Origin: Nannocystis sp. RBIL2
Lineage (GTDB): Bacteria > Myxococcota_A > Polyangia > Nannocystales > Nannocystaceae
Length of the DNA: 64,000 nt
Reading direction: 5' to 3'
Assembly (NCBI RefSeq): GCF_026626745.1
Contig: NZ_JAPNJW010000002.1
Coordinates: 3,558,151-3,622,150 of the forward strand
A program made the translations under genes and the position numbers. Position 1 is the first letter of the stretch; the number at the start of each line of letters is the position of its first letter. Shown here piece after piece: positions 58,001 to 64,000 of the stretch. The notes below the pieces were generated by a model. That model saw only the letters and a program-made list of their open reading frames with translations. It searched no databases and was not told where the DNA came from.

Positions 58001-58996
58001 ATGTTTCAGCTTCGCCTCTCGCGGCTCCTGGCCGTGTTCCTCGCCGTACCTGTGCTCCAGTCCGCCTGCGTGTGCGGCCCCGGGCCCAACGTGGGCGGTT
58101 ACGACGACCCCTCCGGCAAAGACCCGCCGCGCTCGCTCCAGGGCGTGAAGTTCATCGAGAGCGAGAAGGGCGAGCCCGAGGTCATCGGCTGCGCCGACGG
58201 CCAGCGCGAGGGCTTCGCCGACCTCACCCGGCACAAGCGGGTCGCCGGCTGCCTCGCCACCTGGGAGGGCACCAAGAGCCTGCGCGACAAGCCGACCGGC
58301 AAGGCCTGCGGCGACGACAAGGGCGTCTGCACCTCGCCTGCCGACGCGTGCTCCAAGGGCTGGCACGTGTGCGGCTACCAGGGCAAGCACGAGGACCTCA
58401 AGCGGCACACCACCGCCAACGCCTGCAACAAGGAGGCGGGCCCGGGCAAGTTCGTCGCCGCCATGAGCCACGGCCAGACCGAGGACCTGTGCCCGCCGCC
58501 GCCGACCGCCGAGACCGTGTTCCCGTGCATGGACTCCGGCATCTGCTCCGAGCCGGTCTGCTGCGGTGACGGCTGCGCGTTCGGCAAGTGCCGCGACGCC
58601 ATCTGGCGCGGCCAGACCAAGATCTCGCTCGGCAAGGCCGAGGGCTGCGGCTCGGTCACCTCCGAGCGCAACGGCGGCGTCCTGTGCTGCTACGACGGCG
58701 ACGGCGACCCCGCCGCGGCCGCCGGTGGCGACACCAAGACCGACGCCCCGCCCGCGACCACCGACCCGACCGCCCCGACCGGCACCCCGCCGACCGGCGC
58801 CGCCCCGACCGGCACGCCCTCGTCCGCCGTGCCGCCGACCGGCGCCGCTCCGACCGGCGCCGCCAACCCCGCCACCGGCCCGGTCGACTCGACGCGGACC
58901 CCGTCGACCGCCGCGCCCGTCGACAGCGTCGCCGTCCCGACCGGCGGCCCCGACCCGACCCGCGGCCCCGCCCCCAAGAAGGCCGGCTCCAAGTAA
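58001..58996 (+). CDS. Cys-rich lipoprotein with PTG repeats
   Basis: The 331-residue product has a lipoprotein signal LLAVFLAVPVLQSAC. The core has fourteen or more cysteines in a secreted domain (CADGQREGFADLT, GKACGDDKGVCTSPADACSKGWHVCGY, VCCGDGCAFGKC). After about 225 comes a Pro/Thr/Ala linker with repeated PTGAAPTG and TGTPP units. No catalytic motif was recognised. The stop is followed by a perfect palindrome hairpin and a TTTT run. Confidence 0.75.
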   Translation: MFQLRLSRLLAVFLAVPVLQSACVCGPGPNVGGYDDPSGKDPPRSLQGVKFIESEKGEPEVIGCADGQREGFADLTRHKRVAGCLATWEGTKSLRDKPTGKACGDDKGVCTSPADACSKGWHVCGYQGKHEDLKRHTTANACNKEAGPGKFVAAMSHGQTEDLCPPPPTAETVFPCMDSGICSEPVCCGDGCAFGKCRDAIWRGQTKISLGKAEGCGSVTSERNGGVLCCYDGDGDPAAAAGGDTKTDAPPATTDPTAPTGTPPTGAAPTGTPSSAVPPTGAAPTGAANPATGPVDSTRTPSTAAPVDSVAVPTGGPDPTRGPAPKKAGSK

Positions 58997-59026
58997 CCGC
59001 GCCCCGCGGCCGGCACCCGCTCGAGA

Positions 59027-59054
59027 GGGCATGTTCGCAAGAACATGCCCTTTT
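59027..59054 (+). terminator. Palindrome acting as a terminator
   Basis: Perfect arms GGGCATGTTC and GAACATGCCC with a GCAA loop (a GNRA type), followed at once by TTTT, 31 bases after the lipoprotein stop. It is a copy of the dispersed palindrome in a textbook terminator setting. Confidence 0.75.
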
Positions 59055-59123
59055 GCGCATGCGCCCACGGACATGTCCGATGCAACATGCCCGATCGAGC
59101 AGCCCACCGGCTCCGAATTTCGA

Positions 59124-59574
59124 CCTGCCCCCGAGGACAGCCCACTCCCCCGCGTCCAGCGAGCAGCCGCCCGCCTGCCTCTTCAGACCTGCCCCGAAGG
59201 ACAGCAGACTCCCTCGCCCGCCGCGCGACCTGCGACGCCGCCTTCAGCCCGCCTGAGCAGGCCGCCGCGCGTGCCTCCCCAAGCCTGTCCCGAAGGACAG
59301 AAGACTCCCTCGCCCGCCGCGCGACCTGCGACGCCGCCCTCAGCCCGCGCTGAGCAGCCCGCCGCGCGTGCCTCCTCGAGCCTGTCCCGAAGGACAGAAG
59401 ACTCCCTCGCCCGCCGCGCGACCTGCGACGCCGCCCTCAGCCCGCGCTGAGCAGCCCGCCGCGCGTGCCTCCTCGAGCCTGTCCCGAAGGACAGAAGACT
59501 CCCTCGCCCGCCGCGCGACCTGCGACGCCGCCCTCAGCCCGCGAGCTCACCGGCCTGCGGCCTCCGCAGGCCTC
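59124..59574. repeat. 97-base tandem array with palindromes
   Basis: CCTG(T/C)CCCGAAGGACAG starts at 59188, 59284, 59381 and 59478, so the period is 96-97 bases, and the last two units are almost identical. A looser copy is at 59124. The spacers share CTCCCTCGCCCGCCGCGCGA, CTGCGACGCCG and CTCAGCCCGC. The array lies between two converging genes and is non-coding. Confidence 0.85.
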
Positions 59575-59579
59575 TGCGT

Positions 59580-59894
59580 TCACGCCGCGATCTCGCCGCT
59601 GCGCACGCCGCTGACGTAGTTCGCGAGCGCGTGCAGCTCGGGGCGCATCACCTCCGTGACCGGCGACGTCGTCACGTCCGTCGCGTGCCCCCAGAACTGC
59701 AGGCGGCGCCCGATCCACTCCGCGTCGGCCCCGAGCGGCGGCAGCTGGACCGCGCGCAGGCGCAGCGCGGCGTGCTGCCGCAGCCACGCGCCGGTGCTGC
59801 GGTCGCGGACGGCCACGCACTCGTCGGCCCGCAGGTGGTACTCCGTGTGCTTGGTCGCAAACACGCGATGACGGCGGCGGTTCTTCGGGTCCAT
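59580..59894 (-). CDS. Small protein of unknown function
   Basis: The 104-residue product starts at ATG 59894, the first plausible start; longer open frame upstream overlaps the divergent rhomboid-like gene. It has a basic N-terminus (MDPKNRRRHRVFATKHTEYHLRADECVAVRDRSTGAWLRQHAAL) and a conserved-looking end (EVMRPELHALANYVSGVRSGEIAA). No family was recognised. Codon use is like a real gene's. Confidence 0.6.
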   Translation of the reverse strand: MDPKNRRRHRVFATKHTEYHLRADECVAVRDRSTGAWLRQHAALRLRAVQLPPLGADAEWIGRRLQFWGHATDVTTSPVTEVMRPELHALANYVSGVRSGEIAA

Positions 59895-59985
59895 GCGCCG
59901 GAGCGTGCCAAACCCGCCCGGCGCACCGCAAAAAACCGGCGTACATCGGCGGGCGCGGCCGACGCACCTGCTACACTCCCCGGAC

Positions 59986-60678
59986 GTGTCGACCTCGCCG
60001 TTCGCCAACTTGCCGCGCTTCCGGCCCGGCAGCTTCTGGCTGCTGGTGGCCGCCACGGCCGCCAGCGCGTTCGTCTCGGACCTGCCCGTCGCCCGCCTGC
60101 TCCTGCTCGGCGCGCCGTTCGTCAACGAGCCTGCTCCGTGGCAGCCGCTCACCGCGCCGTTCATGTTCCCCGAAGGTCAGCTCGCCGGCCTCATCGGCAC
60201 CGGCCTGTTGCAGTGGCTCGTCGGCAGTCGGGTCGAGGCGCGGTTCGGCACCGCGCGCTACCTCGGCCTCGTCCTCGGCGCCGCCGTCCTCGGCTACCTG
60301 GTGCTCGGCCTCGTCGGCCTGGCCGTCCCGGACGCCCTGGCCATGCCGCACGGGGGCACCACCCCGGTCGACATCGCCGCGGTCGTCGCTTTCGGCGTGT
60401 TGTTCGCGCGCGACCCCCTGGCCCTGTTCGGCGTCCTCCCGATCACCGCGCGCAGCTTCGCCGGCGTCGCCGTCGCGCTCCTGCTCCTCGGCCCGCTCCT
60501 GCGCCACGGCTGGCCGGCCATCGTCCCCGGCCTCGTCGCCGCCGGCCTCGCCCTCGTCCTCGTCCGTCGCTGGCAAAAGCGACCCGCCTCCGGCAAAGTC
60601 GGCCCGCGCAAGCGCGGCGGGGGCAAGCGTCCGCGCCACCTGCGGATCGTCGACGGCCGCGAGCAATACCTGAACTGA
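59986..60678 (+). CDS. Rhomboid-like membrane protein, probably inactive
   Basis: The 230-residue product starts at GTG 59986. Six hydrophobic spans and the rhomboid layout are visible: PWQPLTAPFMFPEGQLAGLIGTGLLQWLVGSRVEARFGTARYL matches the usual loop, helix 2 and ExxxG region. The catalytic GxSG is replaced by GGTTPVD, and no matching His is seen in the last span, so it should not be a protease. It could be a pseudoprotease that binds or guides membrane proteins, as Derlins and iRhoms do. A palindrome is read as FPEGQ. TACACT ends eight bases before the start. Confidence 0.72.
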   Translation: MSTSPFANLPRFRPGSFWLLVAATAASAFVSDLPVARLLLLGAPFVNEPAPWQPLTAPFMFPEGQLAGLIGTGLLQWLVGSRVEARFGTARYLGLVLGAAVLGYLVLGLVGLAVPDALAMPHGGTTPVDIAAVVAFGVLFARDPLALFGVLPITARSFAGVAVALLLLGPLLRHGWPAIVPGLVAAGLALVLVRRWQKRPASGKVGPRKRGGGKRPRHLRIVDGREQYLN

Positions 60679-61084
60679 AGGACATGTCCCCTTCGCCCTG
60701 TCCGCGCCGCCGCCGCGTCCCCGCTCTCTCGCCGCGCACCCTGGCGCCCCGCGCTCCTCTCTCTTCGCCGCGCCTCCTGGCGCCCCGCGTCCGCGTCTTC
60801 GCACCACCCGCTCACGCCTCGCGCCCCGCGTCCCCGCTCCGCTCCTCCTCGCCGCTCCTCCCGACGCCCCGCCTCCGCGCTCCGCTCCTCCTCGCCGCGC
60901 GCCCTGACGTCCGACGTCCGCGCTCCGCTCTCCCTTCGCCGCGCCTCCCGGCGCCCCGCGTCCGCGCCCCTCGCTGCCGCGCCTCTCTCAGCGTGACCCA
61001 CCTCGCCTGTCCGATCAGCCCTGTCCTCAGCGACCTGTCCCGAGCGACCTGTCCTTTCTCTCCTCCTGCGATGACGAGCCAGCC
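60679..61084. repeat. Degenerate tandem array and palindrome cluster before the sigma-54 activator gene
   Basis: A palindrome copy (GGACATGTCC, 60681-60690) is followed by five to six decayed 43-47 base units with CTCCGCTCCTCCTCGCCGCGC and GGCGCCCCGCGTCCGCG. Then come four CCTGTCC half-sites close together (61005-61055). No gene is seen. Confidence 0.6.
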
Positions 61085-62503
61085 GTGACCTTCCGAAGCG
61101 ACGAGCCGCGCGAAGCGGCGATGACGACCAGCGTGGCCCGACCGTCGCCGTCGCGGCCGCTGCGTCGCGTGATGCTGCGGGTCACCGACGGCCCCGACCG
61201 CGACGCCCAGGTCCAGACCGCGCGGCCGCGGCTGACGATCGGCCGCAGCGCGGTCAACGATCTGGTGCTGACCGACAGCTCGATCAGCGGCCTCCACGCC
61301 GAGCTGCAGCTCGGGTCCGGCGGCCCGCACGGCGCGGTGCTGCTGCGCGACCTCGGCAGCACCAACGGCACGCACGTCGGGGGCGTGCGGATCCGCGAGG
61401 CCTGGATCGAGCCGGGCGCGACGATCCACGTCGGCAAGACCGCGATCGCCTTCCTCGCCGAGGACGAGGTCCAGGTCCCGATCTCGCGCCAGACCCACTT
61501 CGGCGCGCTGCTCGGCCAGAGCCCCGGCATGCGCGAGCTGTTCGCCGTGCTCGAGCGGATCGCCGACACCGACATGAGCGTGCTGGTCGGCGGCGAGACC
61601 GGCTCGGGCAAGGAGCTCGTCGCGCGCGCGCTGCACGACGAGTCGCCGCGCCACAAGGGCCCGTTCGTGGTCCTCGACTGCAGCGCCCTGCCGCGCGAGC
61701 TGGCCGAGGCGGCGATCCTCGGCCACCGCAAGGGCGCCTTCACCAGCGCGCTCGAGAGCCGCGCCGGCGCGTTCGAAGAGGCCCACGGCGGCACCCTCTT
61801 CCTCGACGAGATCGGCGAGCTGCCGCTCGAGCTGCAGCCCAAGCTGCTGCGCGTGCTCGACCGGCGCGAGGTCCAGCGGATCGGCGAGACCCAGGTGCGC
61901 AAGGTCGACGTCCGCGTGGTCGCGGCGACTCACCGCGACCTCAAGACGATGGTCGGCCAGGGCCTGTTCCGCGAGGACCTCTACTTCCGCCTGTCGGTCA
62001 TGACCGTCGAGCTGCCGCCGCTGCGCGAGCGCGGCGACGACGTCCTCCTGCTGGCGGAGAAGTTCGTCAGCGACTTCACCCGCCCGCGCGGCGGCGGCGT
62101 CGTCCTCAGCCCGGCCGCGGGTCGGGCCCTCGTCGCCCACCCCTGGCCCGGCAACGTCCGCGAGCTCAAGAACACCATCGAGCGCGCGGTCCACTTCGCC
62201 AGCGCCGGCGTCATCGAGCCGGCCGACCTGTTCCTCGGCCGCCCCGGCCGCCCCGTCCCCGCGCCCGCGCCCGCGAGCGACCCGCCGCCCGCCCCCGGCG
62301 ACGAGACCCTGTTCGCCCAGCCGTTCAAGGAGGCCAAGCAGGCCACGCTCGACGCCTTCGAGCGCCGCTACTTCGCCCGCCTGCTCGAGCAGCACGACGG
62401 CAACCTCAGCCGCGCCGCCGCGGCCGCCGGCATCACCCGCTACTACCTGCGCGAGCTGCTCAAGCGCCTCGGCCTCCACCGCGTGAAGGACGACGAGCCA
62501 TGA
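61085..62503 (+). CDS. FHA-domain sigma-54-dependent activator
   Basis: The product has about 472 residues (GTG 61085; ATG 61121 is possible). The N-terminal FHA domain (about 28-115) holds LTIGRSAVNDLVLTDSSISGLHAELQ and GSTNGTHVGG, which bind phosphothreonine. The AAA+ part has Walker A GGETGSGKELVAR, Walker B GGTLFLDEIGELPLELQ and the sigma-54 loop HRKGAFTSALESRAG. The usual GAFTGA is GAFTSA here, a change in the loop that touches sigma-54. A Fis-type HTH ends the protein (NLSRAAAAAGITRYYLRELLKRL). It is typical of myxobacterial kinase-linked activators. Its stop overlaps the next start by four bases. Confidence 0.9.
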   Translation: MTFRSDEPREAAMTTSVARPSPSRPLRRVMLRVTDGPDRDAQVQTARPRLTIGRSAVNDLVLTDSSISGLHAELQLGSGGPHGAVLLRDLGSTNGTHVGGVRIREAWIEPGATIHVGKTAIAFLAEDEVQVPISRQTHFGALLGQSPGMRELFAVLERIADTDMSVLVGGETGSGKELVARALHDESPRHKGPFVVLDCSALPRELAEAAILGHRKGAFTSALESRAGAFEEAHGGTLFLDEIGELPLELQPKLLRVLDRREVQRIGETQVRKVDVRVVAATHRDLKTMVGQGLFREDLYFRLSVMTVELPPLRERGDDVLLLAEKFVSDFTRPRGGGVVLSPAAGRALVAHPWPGNVRELKNTIERAVHFASAGVIEPADLFLGRPGRPVPAPAPASDPPPAPGDETLFAQPFKEAKQATLDAFERRYFARLLEQHDGNLSRAAAAAGITRYYLRELLKRLGLHRVKDDEP

Positions 62504-63243
62504 CCGAAGAGACCTGTCTCGAAGGCCAGCCCCCTCGGGCCGCCGCGCCCACCTGCCCCGAAGGACACGCCGCCACGCCCGGCCCCGAGCAGCCCTTCCT
62601 GGCCTCCGCATCGACCTGTCCCGAAGGACACGCCGCCGGTCCCGCCGAAGCGACCCGCCCCGCAGACCACGCCGCCGCGCCCGTGAGCCCGACGCTCGCG
62701 CACCTCACCCCGCTCCGCGGCGGCCTCTCGGCTGTCCTTCGCGCCATGTCCCCCGAGAAATGTCCCAACGGACACCCGCGCCCGGCGATCCCCGCGGTCC
62801 TGCGCACCGCCGCCCTGATCTGCTGGGCCGCCCTCGCGGGCGCGTGCGGCGATCGCAGCGGCGATCCGGTGCGCGCCGCCCAGGCCTTCACCGCCGCCGT
62901 CCAGCGCGGCGACATGAACGCCGTCTACCCGCTGCTCGAGCGGGCCGCCACCGAGCGCCTCACCGCGGCCGCGGCCCAGGCCTCCGACCAGGTCGGCGGC
63001 CGCCGGCGCATCGAGCCGGCCGAGATGCTGCAGATCGTCGACGTCGACCCCAACTTCGAGCTCGCCAGCGCCGAGCTGGTCGGCGACGCCGACCCCTCCG
63101 AGGCCAAGGACGGCGAGCTCGCCCAGGTGCGCCTGCTCGGCAGTCAGCAAGAGAGCCACACGCTCACCCTCGTGCGCGAGGAAGGCGCCTGGCGCGTGCG
63201 GATCCCCTTACCCCCTCTTACCCCTACGGCCACTACCCCATGA
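62500..63243 (+). CDS. Lipoprotein with N-terminus built from palindrome copies
   Basis: The product has 247 residues from 62500, which overlaps the activator stop (ATGA), or 165 residues if ATG 62746 is the real start. The later start is favoured because the lipoprotein signal (AVLRTAALICWAALAGAC) lies just after it and must be near the N-terminus. Residues 1-90 of the long form are four to five palindrome-derived units, such as TCLEGQ, TCPEGHA (twice) and KCPNGH. The mature part (PVRAAQAFTAAVQRGDMNAVYPLLERA) resembles small NTF2-like or DUF4878-type domains. It belongs to the activator operon. Confidence 0.7.
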   Translation: MTEETCLEGQPPRAAAPTCPEGHAATPGPEQPFLASASTCPEGHAAGPAEATRPADHAAAPVSPTLAHLTPLRGGLSAVLRAMSPEKCPNGHPRPAIPAVLRTAALICWAALAGACGDRSGDPVRAAQAFTAAVQRGDMNAVYPLLERAATERLTAAAAQASDQVGGRRRIEPAEMLQIVDVDPNFELASAELVGDADPSEAKDGELAQVRLLGSQQESHTLTLVREEGAWRVRIPLPPLTPTATTP

Positions 63244-64000
63244 ACTCGACCGAACCACGCCCCACCGGACGGCCGGCCCTCGTCGGCTGGCTGCTGCCGT
63301 TCCTCTGCGTCAGCGCGGCGCTCGTCGCCCACTGGTCGCTCAGCGTCCCGCCCGGCCCGCTGCCGCCGCCGGTCGCCAAGGACCCGCCGCCGAAGCCGAA
63401 ACCGGCGCCCGCCGCCGGCGGCGACGAGGACGACGACAAGGACAAGGACGGCTTCGAACCGTTCACCGCGCCGCGCGCCGCCAACCTGCTCGTGCAGCTG
63501 CACGAGGCCTACGACGGCGCCGCGTTCAAGGCCGAGCCGACCTTCGAGGCGTGGAGCGTGGCCCACCGCCCGCTCATCACCCAGATCATCACCGCCACCC
63601 GCCTGCAGACCTTCAAGGGCGTGGTGCCGTCGCCGTCGGTCTCGACCTCGAACGTCGAGTGTCACACCGTGCGCTGCCGCTTCACCCTGTCGAGCAGCAA
63701 GCAGGAGGACCTGCAGCTGCTCCTCGACGCGCTGGCCGGCCTTCAGTTCGAGGGCGCCCCGCTGTGGCACACGTGGAAGCCCGACGAGATCGCCGAGGAG
63801 CCGGCCAAGCGCGCCAACGCCAAGCCTCGCATGCGTACGCAGGTGCTGGTGTCGTTCGCCCGCGACCTGCCCAAGGTCGACCAGATCAACCTGCAGTCGG
63901 GCGCGCCGCTCAAGCCGGCGACGATCACTCCGGTCAAGGTCCCGGGTCCGAGCGCGGGCGCCCCGACCAAATCGCCGTCGACCGCGACCCCGCTCGTCCC
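63240..64000 (+). CDS. Membrane-anchored protein, incomplete at the right edge
   Basis: This frame starts at ATG 63240, overlapping the previous stop by four bases, and stays open to the window end (more than 250 residues). One N-terminal span (ALVGWLLPFLCVSAALVAHWSL) and a Pro/Lys/Asp-rich linker (PPPKPKPAPAAGGDEDDDKDKDG) lead to an outer domain with a conserved-looking pair of cysteines (VECHTVRCRFTL). A Pro/Ser/Thr tail begins near the edge. The family is unknown. It is the third gene of the sigma-54 activator operon. Confidence 0.75.
   Translation, partial: MNSTEPRPTGRPALVGWLLPFLCVSAALVAHWSLSVPPGPLPPPVAKDPPPKPKPAPAAGGDEDDDKDKDGFEPFTAPRAANLLVQLHEAYDGAAFKAEPTFEAWSVAHRPLITQIITATRLQTFKGVVPSPSVSTSNVECHTVRCRFTLSSSKQEDLQLLLDALAGLQFEGAPLWHTWKPDEIAEEPAKRANAKPRMRTQVLVSFARDLPKVDQINLQSGAPLKPATITPVKVPGPSAGAPTKSPSTATPLV

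Noticed and set aside
58566..59574. Open frames over the 97-base array with CPEGQKTPSPAARPATPPS-type repeats
   Set aside because: The repeats are explained by the tandem DNA array; there is no start signal, domain or normal codon pattern.

Overview
The window is very GC-rich DNA (about 70 percent or more by eye) from a bacterium that most resembles a myxobacterium (Myxococcota), probably of the Nannocystis/Enhygromyxa type. This placement is inference. It rests on secreted proteins ending in a Cys, hydrophobic stretch, Arg-cluster tail of the MYXO-CTERM kind, many lipoproteins with Thr/Ser-rich linkers, VWA and DUF4215-like Cys-rich modules, an ADYC-domain protein, and an FHA-type sigma-54 activator. 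Most of the content is chromosomal housekeeping plus a large cell-envelope gene set. No transposase, integrase, phage gene or CRISPR array was seen.

Layout. 1-9.4 kb: purL (cut by the window edge), a winged-helix regulator, a VWA lipoprotein, a phosphate-selective-type porin and leuS. 9.6-18.2 kb: a small lipoprotein, an IPT/TIG surface protein, an M4 metalloprotease and a double-VWA protein. 18.4-20.6 kb: a HEPN two-gene unit next to a SUKH protein whose 3' end has been copied in tandem. 20.6-24.5 kb: a tightly overlapping four-gene operon of a caspase-like lipoprotein, a DUF4384 lipoprotein and two paralogous tetratricopeptide-like membrane proteins. 24.6-34.2 kb: an ABC export pair, an ADYC lipoprotein, an AraC/SDR pair, and two TetR regulators, each facing a divergent target gene with a palindromic operator between them. 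34.4-46.3 kb: two coupled large secreted proteins sharing a domain, an esterase, a beta-barrel protein, an SGNH-like protein and an M23 peptidase. 46.5-64 kb: an SDR, a cupin, tRNA-Ser(GCT), a CPBP protease, tRNA-Arg(ACG), tadA, a methyl-accepting protein, tatB-tatC, an inactive-looking rhomboid, and a sigma-54 activator operon cut by the right edge.

The strongest unexplained signal is a short degenerate palindrome, roughly CATGTCC, a 3-4 nt loop (often TTCG or CGAA), GGACATG. It recurs many dozens of times, both between genes and inside genes, where it is read in several frames as peptides such as CPEGQ, MSEGT, SFGTG or GMSLGAC. It seeds tandem arrays with 79-bp and 97-bp periods. It also forms hairpins that look like terminators, and it overlaps start codons and N-termini. 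A second layer of decayed tandem arrays fills most of the longer gene-free stretches.
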